Shown piece by piece: positions 7,338 through 17,652 of a stretch of 64,000 nucleotides of DNA. Both the position numbers and the translations under genes were made by a program. Each line of letters starts with the position of its first letter. Position 1 is the first letter of the stretch. The stretch comes from UTCFX2 sp963788305 (GTDB lineage Bacteria; Chloroflexota; Anaerolineae; Anaerolineales; UBA4823). The notes under the pieces are model-generated. The model was given only the letters and a program-made list of their open reading frames with translations. It was not told the DNA's origin and searched no databases. The stretch covers positions 1-64,000 of the forward strand of contig CAWBGK010000007.1 in assembly GCA_963788305.1 (NCBI GenBank), read 5' to 3'.

Positions 7338-8573
7338 TTAAGGTGTTGCTTCTCCAGAAACCTTGATGCGCGTAACCCAGCCATTCCCGCTGAATGTGAT
7401 CCGTCCTGGAACAGGGATGACGCCCATATCGATAGCGCAGCCTGGCTGTGGATTCCCATCCACAATTAATTCCACTATTTTTTCGGCTTTAAATATTAAT
7501 GTATAAACATGCTTGGTGGTCCCATCTAAGATGACGTTGCAGGAGTTATTGGCCGCCGGCGATTGCAGCAGAACCTTGTTCTTTTGAACTACCAAATGGA
7601 CGATCGTAGGCTCAGAATTTTCCGGACCCCGGACAAATTGAAGCGGGTCCCAATCAAAATACATCCAATACTGTGGATAACTCGGGTTGAGCTGCGCCTC
7701 ATACTCTATTTTTATCCCTGGTAAATTCGAGATTTCCTCCTTCGAAGTAACGCCTGCATCCCCGGGACGATCTGCGGCTTTCAAGTCGAGCCAGCTGTCC
7801 CCAAAACCCTTCTTCAGAGCAGCTCTTGGATCACCCCAAGATTTCCAGTTGGTTGAAAGCGTGTCATCGAAATGATCTTCAAAAATCACGCTTTCAGCTG
7901 GAGAAGTGGATGAGAGACCCGCCGTTGGAGTTACCGTATCCGCAACCAAATGGGTTGGTGTAACAGTCTGAGATACTGTTGGCTCTGGCGTTGATGATAT
8001 TTCAAAGGGCTCAGTTGCGCTTGAGCTGGCTGTTGAAGCAGATGGACTGATCGCACCTATTGAGGTTGATTTTATAGTGGATGGTCCAAGAACTTCTGTC
8101 TGAGTTTGGGGCAGTGTCGCTGTTGACTGCCACCCAAATGGGTCACGGAAATATAAAAAGCCTGCAAATCCAAGAAAAATACAAACAAGTAAGACGCCAA
8201 CGAAAGCGATTGTCCATAAGACTCGCCGGTCCTTCCGCTTACCGACTGCTTTCTTCGAGCTCACCTTATGCGGTGCTGATCTAATTCTTTCTGGGCCAGT
8301 ACTTTCGGCTGAAGATGGTTCATTTTGGGGGGATTGCCTATCTGATTCCGCGGAAATTGCCTGACCGCAGTAATTACAGAATTTCGCACCAACGCGCAGC
8401 GTTTTTCCACAATGCGGACAGAGCTGAGTCTTTGTCCCAGGATTTGATGCTGAATAGCCTGAAGCTGACACATTTTCTGGCAGGTTCTTAGGGATTGTGA
8501 AGCCACAATTTCCACAAAACCGTGCTCCAGGACGGAGTGGTTTACCACACTTAGGACAGGCTGATGTCGACAT
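7338..8573 (-). CDS. Double zinc-ribbon membrane protein with extracellular lectin-like domain
   Basis: The product is 411 residues. Two zinc ribbons stand at the N-terminus (CPKCGKPLRPGARFCGNCG and CPHCGKTLRVGAKFCNYCG). A basic linker follows, then one membrane helix around residues 128-150 (LWTIAFVGVLLVCIFLGF). A Ser/Thr-rich spacer of about 80 residues leads to a C-terminal domain beginning FEDHFDDTLSTNWKSWGDP that resembles LamG/DUF1080 beta-sandwich domains. The same type of domain forms the broken tail of the neighbouring kinase, which suggests a shared extracellular ligand. The zinc ribbons would face the cytoplasm. Function is unknown; a receptor or scaffold partner of the kinases is an inference from context. 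Confidence 0.7.
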   Translation of the reverse strand: MSTSACPKCGKPLRPGARFCGNCGFTIPKNLPENVSASGYSASNPGTKTQLCPHCGKTLRVGAKFCNYCGQAISAESDRQSPQNEPSSAESTGPERIRSAPHKVSSKKAVGKRKDRRVLWTIAFVGVLLVCIFLGFAGFLYFRDPFGWQSTATLPQTQTEVLGPSTIKSTSIGAISPSASTASSSATEPFEISSTPEPTVSQTVTPTHLVADTVTPTAGLSSTSPAESVIFEDHFDDTLSTNWKSWGDPRAALKKGFGDSWLDLKAADRPGDAGVTSKEEISNLPGIKIEYEAQLNPSYPQYWMYFDWDPLQFVRGPENSEPTIVHLVVQKNKVLLQSPAANNSCNVILDGTTKHVYTLIFKAEKIVELIVDGNPQPGCAIDMGVIPVPGRITFSGNGWVTRIKVSGEATP

Positions 8574-8648
8574 TTTATTTTCTCTTTAGATCAATGGATA
8601 CGATGTTCTAATGGCGAAATCAATCTTATTGAAACACTCATTATCCGA

Positions 8649-9902
8649 TCATTCTGATAAGCGCACTGTTTTTCTACTTGTGAGTAGGATGGTTTTTCTG
8701 CCTTCGTTAGAGACATCACCGGTTTTTTCCAACCGGTTTGCTTCTCGCTCCATCTGGCTGGCCAGTTCTTCCTCACCCTGTGATAGCAGAATTGTCACTG
8801 CCTGGCGAAGTTTTCTGGTGGCACTTCCGACATCTCCTAGCTGGGCATCTTCCAGAGCCTGAGTTTGCAATCGAAAAGCCTGAACCTTTTCCAAAACGTC
8901 CATCACCCGTTTGTCCGGGATATCCATGGTATCGGCGTCAGCAGAAAACCTCAATATGATATCTTCTGCCTTGCGTTGATTTCCACTTTCGCTGGTAGTG
9001 AATGCTACGTCCGCCTGAGCGATCCTGACCTGGCCTTCAGGTCGGGGAGGTAGCATGATCTCTGAGAGATATGCTGCTCCAGATTTTTCCAGGTTTCCGA
9101 TTGGAAACCGAATCGACCTTCCCTGGATCGAGCTTCCTCCGACCTCCCGAATCAAAGGGGCAACCTGCCAGACACGCCTTGCTTCCAGGCCCTGCACCAT
9201 TCGTATCGTCGCAAGGACATCCCAGGCGACCACATGCATGGATTGAAAAACATCCTGGAATATCTTGGCTGCTTTTTCTGACGAAGGGATATAGTCCACC
9301 ATGCCAATTCGTGAACCGGGGTGGGCCAGAATGCTGCGATCGGCCAGCTCAAACAAGAATTCCTCATTCCAGTCATTCCCAAACCCCAGGCCTGAAATAG
9401 GGATACCCTTAGCACCCGCTTCTGCAGCAGCTTCGAACGAATCATCTTGCCGGTCAGTCGCTACGCCATCGGTTAAAAGAACAATTCGGTTTATCCTGGC
9501 TTCGTTAGCATTCTGGTTGACCAATCGGAGTGCGGCCGTTATGGCCGGTCCCATGTTTGTGCCCCCTCCATCCCGGATTCTCTCCACCAGTCGTTTCAAA
9601 CCAGTTTTATCTTTTGCTGACGCGGCTGATGCTAAGATATCGATGCGAGATTCAAAAGTGACAATCGAGATAATATCTTGATCATCCAATTGCTCGATGA
9701 TCCTTTTTACTGCCTCCTGCATCGTCGTCAGCTTTTCGCCAGCCATCGAACCGCTGCGATCCAGGACCAGCGCAAAGTTGATCGGAAGCCGCTCGGTCGT
9801 CGTAGTTGGCTCAGGTATGATTTCAGTAAGCAAATAGATCAGCTGAGGTTGATCCAGGATCGGGACTGCACTCCGACTGCATAGGTTAACCAGTCTGACC
9901 AT
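8649..9902 (-). CDS. von Willebrand factor A domain protein
   Basis: I prefer the ATG at 9902 (MVRLVNLCSRSAVPILD) because GAGGG lies nine bases upstream; the frame opens three codons earlier. The vWA domain runs from about residue 40 to 210 with an intact metal-ion adhesion site: DRSGSM, GGGTNMGPA and LLTDGVATD. The rest forms beta-rich and helical segments (IMLPPRPEGQVRIAQADV; a helical tail with EELASQMEREANRLE). There is no signal peptide or membrane helix, so it acts in the cytoplasm. vWA proteins of this type form complexes with FHA proteins, kinases and phosphatases. It follows the ABC transporter by about 55 bases in one probable operon. Confidence 0.82.
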   Translation of the reverse strand: MVRLVNLCSRSAVPILDQPQLIYLLTEIIPEPTTTTERLPINFALVLDRSGSMAGEKLTTMQEAVKRIIEQLDDQDIISIVTFESRIDILASAASAKDKTGLKRLVERIRDGGGTNMGPAITAALRLVNQNANEARINRIVLLTDGVATDRQDDSFEAAAEAGAKGIPISGLGFGNDWNEEFLFELADRSILAHPGSRIGMVDYIPSSEKAAKIFQDVFQSMHVVAWDVLATIRMVQGLEARRVWQVAPLIREVGGSSIQGRSIRFPIGNLEKSGAAYLSEIMLPPRPEGQVRIAQADVAFTTSESGNQRKAEDIILRFSADADTMDIPDKRVMDVLEKVQAFRLQTQALEDAQLGDVGSATRKLRQAVTILLSQGEEELASQMEREANRLEKTGDVSNEGRKTILLTSRKTVRLSE

Positions 9903-9957
9903 TACAGCCATCCCTCAGCAGGCGAAATCTTTCCAGCTTCAAACATGTTTTGGTTGC

Positions 9958-12812
9958 TTACCACGGGTAAATCCTCGATGTCCAAATCACTCTACTTTCT
10001 TTCGCGCCCTGAACGATGATAGTTAACAACACCCAGATAAAAATATGTACCGTCATCCCAATCCAGGTGGAAAAGACAAATTTTTCAGTGTGCTCATAGG
10101 GAATTTTTAACTCCTGCTCGGCTTCGTTGCAAATCACCTTTAATTCCTTTGCTCCAGTCTGCATGTTCGGAACTTCATTAACTGAGCATATTCGGCTGTT
10201 TTCATTAAGGCCGGGAAGATCAACTGTTGATCCAGCAGATACAGCAGCCCAGTAACCTGGCACACCCATGGATAATGGGCTGTTATCCAATGGGAACAAG
10301 GTTCCTGTAAGGATAATTTGTACAAACAGCTGCGCCAGGATCGCGTAGAGCACAACATCCTGGCTTGGGACGATCGATGAAAGAAACAACCCAAAAGCTA
10401 TGCTTGCCAGTACAGCCAGGAAAAGTGATACAAACAGCTCGATAATACCAAAATCTAAGAAAACCCCCTCAAAGCCAAAATCTACCACAATGGCTAACAT
10501 AATCAGAAATGCACCAACCTGGAAGATTGCAAATAACCCCAGCACAAGCATTTTTGAAAGCACATAGGATGTTGCTTTCAGATTTACCGCCTTCTCGCGT
10601 TTAAAGATTGCCCGCTCTTTGACAATCTCGTACGCAGCAGCAAACGTCCCCCCTGAGTAAGCGCCAAAGCGATCATTGTTATCAGCAGCTCTGCATTTAC
10701 TGACGGTAAATAATCTGCCTTTTCTTTTAGTACAAGCCCCTCCTCATTGAGCTCTTCCGTCAGTTCGTAGTCGATCACCTGAACAGATCCAGAGCGTCCA
10801 ACCAGGTCATTTTCACTGCTAACCGTCGCGAACATCAGACCGAGCAGCGGAAGCATAAACATCAGGATAAATAGGGTCCGCCAATCGAACCGAATCAGAT
10901 CAAACTGCCGGCGCGCCAGAATGATCATTTGGCGGATGAAAGAGTCCTTCGATCGGCGCACTGGAGCTGAAACCGAACTTGCACCCCCAGCACCCGCTTT
11001 GAGCCGATTCTGCCTATCGGCAACATATTTCTGGAATAATGGAGAATTTCGAAAATGCTGAGCCCAAAGCACCCCAACGTATGTTTTTGCTGAACCACCC
11101 TGCTTCGGGCGATAATACTGCTGGAGCTCAGGTGGAACCGGCTTGCCGCGCGCTGGATCAATATCCTGGGATAGCTTGAGATAGATATCTGAAAAATCCC
11201 GCACTCCAAAAAATGTCAGCGCTTCATTTGGAGGCCCATAATACGAAAGCCAACCCTGGGTCAGGAAAGCAACATGATCGCATTGCTCGATGTTGGCTGT
11301 AGCGTGGGTGACCAAAACCACTGTGCGGCCTTCGTCTGCAAGCCTGTTTAAATCGTACATCATTTTCTTTTCAAGACCTGGATCCAAGCCGGATGTCGGC
11401 TCATCCAGGAAAAACAAAGTCGGCCTGGCTAACAGCTCAACTGCAATGCTGACTCTTTTCCTCTGACCGCCGCTCAAAACCCGCACAGGCTTGTCCGCAT
11501 GTTCACTCATCTCGACGGATCGGAGCGCATCCTGGATTCGAGCCTGAATCTCCGCTGGACGAGCATCTGGCAACCGCAGCTTTGCGGCATACCAAAGTGC
11601 TGTCTTGACAGGAAGCTCACGGTGGATGATGTCATCCTGCGGGACATATCCCATTTGATTACGATACTGGTCCAGCCGGCCGTAAAGCGGCTCGCCGTCA
11701 AGCAGCAGCTGTCCATGATTGGCTGGTTCGTAACCGTTCATCGCTTTCATCAAGGTACTTTTTCCGGCGCCGCTGCCGCCCACCAGAGCAACAAATTCAC
11801 CCGGATTGACCGTCATTGATACTTCACTGAGGATCATGCGCTGCTTGGCAACTTCTCGCCCAAGCCGAACGGCGTCAATCCGATGACCCAACCGCATCGA
11901 TTGCGCCAGGCTTTGCTGTTGGGCATCATAGACCAGCTTGAACGGGCCAATCTGAACTTCATCACCGGAAGAAAGCGGTACGACAGCGATCCGCTTGCCG
12001 TTTACAAACGTTCCGTTTGTGCTGTTCAGATCGCGGATTGCGAGCTTACCATCCTGCTCATAAATTTGGGCATGGTGGAACGAAACAGTGGGATGATTTA
12101 ACGGCAGATAGCAAGCTGGATCACGTCCAATCAGAATATTCTTTGTCTTTGATAGGTCCAGCTTTCCCAGGGAAAGTGCCCGAATTTCCTCACCTCCGGC
12201 GCCTTCCATAACAAGGCTAACCCAGTTCCCTGTGAGGTCGCCAATCCTGAGAACATCTCCAGAATGGATTGGTTTCGGGAAATTTGGAGTAATCTGGGCG
12301 CCGTTCATCTGAGTGCCGTTCGTGCTGTTCAGGTCTATGATCGTCGTTTCTCCAGCACTAATTCCAAACCGCAAATGATGTCCCGAAACTGCTGGATGAT
12401 TGATCACAATATCGTTATCCGGAGCCCGACCGATGGTTATCGCTGACCCCTTGAATGGGAAGTTCTGTGTGTTTCCACCCATCCAGCGGACCACCAGCCC
12501 TGTGATACCTGTTGCATCGCTTAACAATTGTGTACGACCGGCTGGCGGCGGATTTCCAACAGGAGGTGCTTGTTGATAAGATGGCTGAATGGGCTGTTGT
12601 TGAACTCCGGGAGCAGATTGTTGGCTTACATCAAAACCGCAAGAAGGACAAAATCGGGCAGTCGTACGCAATACGGTATTACAGCGCGGACAAACACTTG
12701 GATGATCGGGTTCTTTTTCCTGAGAGACGTTCAATGGATTGCCGCAGCGCGCACAGAACCGGGCTTGTTGATCATTTGCAGTGCCGCATTGTGCACAATT
12801 CACAGTGCCCAT
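9958..12812 (-). CDS. FHA-domain ABC transporter (ABCG-like half transporter), frameshifted
   Basis: Two frames make one protein of about 950 residues. Domains in order: zinc ribbons (6-25 and 41-60), FHA1 (about 126-190, GRAPDND...SGHHLRF), FHA2 (about 227-292, GRDPACY...SFHHAQI), then an ABC ATPase with Walker A GGSGAGKS (345-352), signature LSGGQ (446-450) and Walker B FFLDEP. A helix-rich ABC-2 permease follows. The first frame ends at 10584 in a false tail; the second begins mid-helix. In the run of six G near 10647, one more G restores QGGTFAAAYEIVKER and joins the frames. Architecture matches mycobacterial Rv1747-like exporters, whose FHA domains bind kinase-phosphorylated sites. The substrate is unknown. 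It lies between two kinase genes. Confidence 0.88.
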
Positions 12813-12921
12813 CTTGATCCTCCTATGAAAACGACAGAAAAAGCTCTGGAAGAAATATGAATACGACCATTTTACTCCAAAGAAGCAAGGTCGTTAGCTT
12901 GGAAATTTACGCTTCTGCAAG

Positions 12922-14952
12922 CTACTTTGCACAGCGAAAACCTACCGTATCTGATCTAAGACCAGGGTAATTCCAAAGTCGAGATGAAACCCTGAGTGCT
13001 TGGGCTTGAGTGAACCATGAGCCTCCACGGATCAACTTAAATTCTCCGGATTGCGGACCGGTTGGATTTTTATAAACTGTGACTTCATAATAAGAAGGTC
13101 CATACCAATCTGCCACCCACTCAGCAGCATTTCCAGCCAGGTTTAGAACGCCATAAGGGCTCGCGCCATCCGGGTATGAGCTGATCATGGCTGTGTCCCC
13201 TAGTTGATTCCCAAAATTCGCCCTGCGTGGGTTGGGCGGCTCATTCCCCCAAGGGAAAACTCGATCGCCTGTCCCTCGCGCTGCTTTTTCCCATTCGGCT
13301 TCAGTTGGAAGCCTTCTGCCTGCCCATGTGCAATATTGCTTAGCATTTTCCCAGGAGACCGAGATAACTGGGAAGTCGTCATAAGCTTTTTCATCAAAGT
13401 ATTGGGGACGAGTTTGCGAACTTGCAACAATTGATTGACAGCTCCCAGCTTGAACGCAATCTATGTACATCCGATTGGAAACTTCCGTTAAGTCGATCCA
13501 AAAAGAATCCAGATAGACCTGGTGCAAAGATTTCTCAGACTCAGCAGCAACAGGATCGCCCTCTTCAGCTCCCATCGAAAATTCTCCTGCCGGGATGTAG
13601 ACCAGGCTCATCCCATCTTGCTCGGAGAGTTGAGTAACCTCGGGACTGGGTGGTCTGGGCGAACGAATTGCTATAGGTGTGGAAATTGGACCATCTGGCT
13701 GCGGGATGAGCAATGACTGGTCTGCGTAAAGAAATCCGCAATCAGAAGCCATCTCTGGATTTACTTTAACAATTTCGCTGATCGACACTCCAAACGCTTC
13801 ACCGATCTCTGAGCATGTGTCGCCCGATTGCACCTTGTAAATAAGTGGCGTTAATGTAGGTACGATCACCTCCGAATTTTCTTGTCCCTGATTCATCGTT
13901 GGAGAAACGATTGCTAAGTCTATCAAACTCTTCGTGACTTGAGGAGAGGCTGCCTGAGGAGAATAAGAATGCAGAGTCGGAGCTTGCTCCTTTGGTTTTA
14001 ACATTACGAAAATCAAGATCAGGATAATCAACGAAAGGAGTACGGTCAGCGTAATCCAGTTCCATGGAATTGTCCTCGTTGCAGAAGAACTCGACAATAC
14101 TTTCACAGGAGACTGATAATTCTTGATTGGAGGCGCGATTTGAACCGGCGGTGGTGGTGTCAGGGCGGACTTGAAATCGGCAGCATTCTGGAATCGTTGG
14201 GAAGGATCCAGCTGCATAGAACGGTTTATCGCCGCAGAGATGCGCATGGACAAATTGGGATTGACCTGACGGGGAGGCACATATGGATCATGCACGACAC
14301 GCTGGAGGCTCTCCGGCGGCTCCTGACCGGTCAATAATGTATACAGGGTTGCCCCAAGTGCATAAATATCCGAACGAGCATCGGTTTTTGCTTTCCCATA
14401 CTGCTCGACAGGTGAATAGCCTGGTGAAACAGCCTGAGCACCTAAAGTCGTTTTTATGGATGGGTCTAGCGTTTTTGCGATTCCAAAGTCCACCAGAACT
14501 GCCTTGTTCTCAGGAGTGATCCTTATGTTTGCAGGTTTTACATCCCGATGGATAACAGGAGGCGTTTGTGAATGGAGGAATGCCAGCGCATCACATATTT
14601 GGCTTGCCCAAGGGAGAACACGTGTTTCCGGAAAAGGACCGCCGCGGTCCTCGATCATTTGTTGAAGGTCCTGACCTTCAACAAAATCCATCACAAGATA
14701 TTGTCCTTGCCTGGGGACGAGAAAATAGTCAGTCACGCGCGGCAAGTTTGGATGACTTAAATTCGCCAGGATTTTTGCTTCACGAAGAAACTGCCGCTGC
14801 CCCTCCTGTGTTGTGGTAAGGTTCTCTTTCACCACGCAAGGTCTACCAAGCAATGAATCCCAGGCGCGGTACAGCGTACCAAATCCACCTTGCGCCAGGA
14901 GTTTGACGATTCGGTAGCGGTTTTGAAGAACATCTCCTGAGCTAAACGCCAT
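12922..14952 (-). CDS. Ser/Thr kinase fused to LysM and formylglycine-generating-enzyme-like domain
   Basis: The product is 676 residues. The kinase domain (12-265) has Gly-loop 19-25, Lys42, HRDVKPAN (135-142) and DFG 155-157. One membrane helix lies at about 297-317. Outside, a LysM motif (about 372-417, YKVQSGDTCSEIGEAFGVS) should bind peptidoglycan or another GlcNAc polymer. The last 230 residues form a C-type-lectin-like FGE-sulfatase domain (MSLVYIPAGEFSMG, RRLPTEAEWEKAARG, NLAGNAAEWVADWY, LIRGGSW, VGFRCAK). In this family the domain either oxidises Cys to formylglycine or serves as a binding module; the copper-binding Cys pair of true FGE is not evident, so a sensor role is likelier. 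It shares 80% of its kinase opening with the kinase at 5976. Confidence 0.88.
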   Translation of the reverse strand: MAFSSGDVLQNRYRIVKLLAQGGFGTLYRAWDSLLGRPCVVKENLTTTQEGQRQFLREAKILANLSHPNLPRVTDYFLVPRQGQYLVMDFVEGQDLQQMIEDRGGPFPETRVLPWASQICDALAFLHSQTPPVIHRDVKPANIRITPENKAVLVDFGIAKTLDPSIKTTLGAQAVSPGYSPVEQYGKAKTDARSDIYALGATLYTLLTGQEPPESLQRVVHDPYVPPRQVNPNLSMRISAAINRSMQLDPSQRFQNAADFKSALTPPPPVQIAPPIKNYQSPVKVLSSSSATRTIPWNWITLTVLLSLIILILIFVMLKPKEQAPTLHSYSPQAASPQVTKSLIDLAIVSPTMNQGQENSEVIVPTLTPLIYKVQSGDTCSEIGEAFGVSISEIVKVNPEMASDCGFLYADQSLLIPQPDGPISTPIAIRSPRPPSPEVTQLSEQDGMSLVYIPAGEFSMGAEEGDPVAAESEKSLHQVYLDSFWIDLTEVSNRMYIDCVQAGSCQSIVASSQTRPQYFDEKAYDDFPVISVSWENAKQYCTWAGRRLPTEAEWEKAARGTGDRVFPWGNEPPNPRRANFGNQLGDTAMISSYPDGASPYGVLNLAGNAAEWVADWYGPSYYEVTVYKNPTGPQSGEFKLIRGGSWFTQAQALRVSSRLWNYPGLRSDTVGFRCAK

Positions 14953-15044
14953 TCCAAAACACCATCATAATCAGGAGGTTAAAATCACCTATAACCGGAT
15001 ATCATCTCAGCATTTATTTTGAAAAGAAAAAACCAAAAAAGATC

Positions 15045-15725
15045 TCACTCGCTAAAATAGATGACTAGCATCTTCCCGAACCGCAGCTCATCACCATTTC
15101 GAATTGCCTGAGGTTTGCGTGGATCGAGCTTTTGCTTATTCACTGCTGTCCCATTTACGCTGTCCAGATCCTCAATAAATATTTGACCCTGTTCGATAAT
15201 TAATTGTGCATGCCTGCGTCCAACCCCAGCTTCATGCCCCCCATATGGATCCAGATCAATTTCTGGAAAAATCCCACTGACCGGATCTTCTCGTCCAATG
15301 ATCGCCGATTGGCTGCCAGTAGGGATCGGAATGGAAATATTTTTCGCCTGAATGACCAATCGACCAGGATTGAATACCGCTGCTGCTTCTATTGTCTGAT
15401 TACTCTCTACACCAAGCCCAGGAGTTTCCTCTGCCAACGGAAGATCAGGCGGATGCGAGAAAGGTTCTGGTTTTGGAGCTGGAATTGCTGGTTTCTGCAA
15501 TAGCTGGGCGCCGCAGTTTTCACAGAATAGGGATCCCTTAATATTTGAATGACGGCAATTCGAACAGATGATTTCATCCATCAATCTGGGATTGACCGGA
15601 GGTACCGGCTGAAGTGGTTTTTCACTTCCTGTAGAAACAGCCCGAAGATCAAACCCGCAATTATCACAAAATACCGCTCCTGGCGGGGCAGACGTCTTAC
15701 AGCTGGGGCATAGGATATTGACCAT
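15045..15725 (-). CDS. Zinc-ribbon FHA-domain protein
   Basis: The product is 226 residues. Two N-terminal zinc ribbons (CPSCKTSAPPGAVFCDNCG, CSNCRHSNIKGSLFCENCG) are followed by a proline-rich linker and an FHA domain over the last 100 residues (AIIGREDPVSGIFPEIDLDP...GVGRRHAQLI...DSVNGTAVN). FHA domains bind phosphothreonine peptides; the Arg of IGRED and the RRHAQ and NGTAVN turns are present. It is a likely adaptor reading the output of the two kinases encoded beside it. It sits between the kinase-LysM-FGE gene and the PP2C gene on the same strand. Confidence 0.85.
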   Translation of the reverse strand: MVNILCPSCKTSAPPGAVFCDNCGFDLRAVSTGSEKPLQPVPPVNPRLMDEIICSNCRHSNIKGSLFCENCGAQLLQKPAIPAPKPEPFSHPPDLPLAEETPGLGVESNQTIEAAAVFNPGRLVIQAKNISIPIPTGSQSAIIGREDPVSGIFPEIDLDPYGGHEAGVGRRHAQLIIEQGQIFIEDLDSVNGTAVNKQKLDPRKPQAIRNGDELRFGKMLVIYFSE

Positions 15726-15847
15726 TTATTCATCTCCAATACAAGTGGTTCTTGTCCAAGTCTCCAATTTCATGATGCCAGAAATTCTTCTGTCAACTCA
15801 ACAAATTGTGAGATTTTATTATTATCAACTGGCATCATTGGGTTTCG

Positions 15848-17272
15848 TCAATTTTTTATCATCCTCACCAGGATCACCGAAATATTGTCAGTTCCACCAG
15901 CGGCGTTTGCAGTTCGAACCAAGTTTTCGCATGCATCCTTAAGAGAATATGCGCTTTCGATGATTTGTTTGATCATTTCGTCCTCAACCATCCCACTCAA
16001 TCCATCGGAACATAATAATACAAGGTCTTGATCCTCCAACCTCTGTTTAATTAAATCGACTTCGATATTGTTTTTATCACCAACCGTTCGATAAATCACA
16101 TTGCGTTGTGGGTGGCGGCGTGCATCTTCACGTGAGATTTGATTTGCAGCGATCATACGTTCAACCAATGAATGGTCAGTTGTCAATTGTGATATTTCAT
16201 GGTTGTGGATCAGGTAGGCTCGGCTGTCCCCAATATGGGTGATTTCCACCCGGTTTCCAAAGATCACTGCTGCTACCAGAGTCGAGCCCATGTCTGTCCC
16301 CGAGGAACGGCGGAAATCATACACCTGCCGGTTTGCCGTCTCAACTGTTTTCCTCAGCCAATTTTTTATATCTCCCTGCTTTCCCTCAAGAAAAGCCGGG
16401 ATCAAATCCTGGTATGAACTCCTGAAAAAAGCATCCACGATCAACCCGCTTGCGACTTCTCCACTATCATGACCTCCCATACCATCCGCAACAACAAAAA
16501 CACCCAGGATTTGATTCTTTGACTGCCGGGTTCGGTCGTACTTACAGGTCATCAGGCTGTCTTCGTTCAAATGTCTCACTTTGCCGACATCACTCTTCTG
16601 GTATGACTCGATCTTTCCGTAAAAGGAGTTATCGACATCATCCAAAGCATCCTGCAACAACATGGCAAATTCTGCTCCAGTCTTGACTGTGTCTGTAGTG
16701 ATGCAAAGATCAAAAGGTCGGAGCAAGCTTGCAGTCATCGTGAGATCAGGAGAGAATTGATTTTCACCAGTCAGCCAAAAATATACCAGCAATGCTAGTG
16801 ACCGAGTGTCTGGAAGTCGATCGGTTACATATCCATCAGGATGGTGCCCTCCGCCAGAAAAATCTGCCCATACAGCTCGCTCTCCAATTTTTCCAATACT
16901 CTCGTGACCGATACGACCATTGAAATGGAAACCGTTGTCGTGCAAATATTCTAATCCTCGCGCCAGAGAAGCCCCCATCTCAAGCGATTGTACAATCGAG
17001 AATGTTCCTGTACGATCCGGAGGCATTCTTTGAACCTTTGAAGTGACCAGACAGTTACGGACTTCATCTCCAATATTTTCTACAAACGCAGCAAGAGGCG
17101 CACGGACGCTGCCATGAGACAGACCCTTCGACGCCAGCCTCATTATCACATCAGGGATAGAATATTGTGTCTCGATTAATACCAGGTCCTTTCCCCCTTT
17201 GACAAGCGAATGGCCGCAATCTGTACAGAACATTTCGTGGGTTTCGTTCCGTAGGAGGAAATATCGCCCCAC
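15848..17272 (-). CDS. Pseudokinase-PP2C protein phosphatase fusion
   Basis: The product is 474 residues in the long frame. Residues about 60-215 resemble a protein kinase C-lobe but lack the catalytic HRD and DFG motifs (YLHDNGFHFNGRIGHESIG, WADFSGGG). The last 250 residues are a PP2C (Stp-type) phosphatase with metal ligands in VADGMGGHDSG, GSTLVAA, HIGDSRAYL, LCSDGLSG and GGTDNISVI. It should remove phosphate from targets of the nearby kinases. Just upstream, an ATG at 17303 opens MVIRICPNPDCGAIFPPTE, half of a zinc ribbon whose second half (FCTDCG) is in the long frame, so there is a frameshift near 17240. The preceding ORF is probably the true N-terminus. Confidence 0.85.
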   Translation of the reverse strand: MGRYFLLRNETHEMFCTDCGHSLVKGGKDLVLIETQYSIPDVIMRLASKGLSHGSVRAPLAAFVENIGDEVRNCLVTSKVQRMPPDRTGTFSIVQSLEMGASLARGLEYLHDNGFHFNGRIGHESIGKIGERAVWADFSGGGHHPDGYVTDRLPDTRSLALLVYFWLTGENQFSPDLTMTASLLRPFDLCITTDTVKTGAEFAMLLQDALDDVDNSFYGKIESYQKSDVGKVRHLNEDSLMTCKYDRTRQSKNQILGVFVVADGMGGHDSGEVASGLIVDAFFRSSYQDLIPAFLEGKQGDIKNWLRKTVETANRQVYDFRRSSGTDMGSTLVAAVIFGNRVEITHIGDSRAYLIHNHEISQLTTDHSLVERMIAANQISREDARRHPQRNVIYRTVGDKNNIEVDLIKQRLEDQDLVLLCSDGLSGMVEDEMIKQIIESAYSLKDACENLVRTANAAGGTDNISVILVRMIKN

Positions 17273-17316
17273 AATCTGGATTTGGACAAATCCTTATGAC
17301 CATATCATCGACATGG

Positions 17317-17634
17317 TCAAGGAATAATTACCTCATATGAGTATCGGTCCTGACCACTCTCAATCAAACCCAGACTGAGATAATTATCCCCAAAGATTGC
17401 CCCCTCCGGACGCTGAAGAAAAGGTCTTTTCGATCCCAGTGGTTTCGTCCTTCCAGGTCGGACATCTTCAAGTCGCCGAGTGAGTGGGGCAATGAAACTC
17501 GCGCTCTTCTTCCCAGTGGATCCGTTCAGCGGCTGGGTTATGGTTTGGGCTTCCGGCAGACTGCTGGAACAATTGACACAATATCTGGCTCCAGGTCGGT
17601 TTTCTGCATGACAGTTTGGGCAATCAATCATCAC
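17317..17634 (-). CDS. Zinc-ribbon N-terminal fragment, probably of the PP2C protein
   Basis: The product is 105 residues. It starts MMIDCPNCHAENRPGARYC with one zinc ribbon and ends RPEGAIFGDNYLSLGLIE followed by DRYSYEVIIP and a stop. Removing one C from the CC just before the stop makes the frame run on as ...DHVDDMVIRICPNPDCGAIFPP into the next gene. I therefore think this is the N-terminal part of the pseudokinase-PP2C protein split by an indel, not a separate gene. As a stand-alone protein it would be a short zinc-ribbon protein of unknown role. Confidence 0.6.
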   Translation of the reverse strand: MMIDCPNCHAENRPGARYCVNCSSSLPEAQTITQPLNGSTGKKSASFIAPLTRRLEDVRPGRTKPLGSKRPFLQRPEGAIFGDNYLSLGLIESGQDRYSYEVIIP

Positions 17635-17652
17635 TCGCCTCTTTTGAAAATA

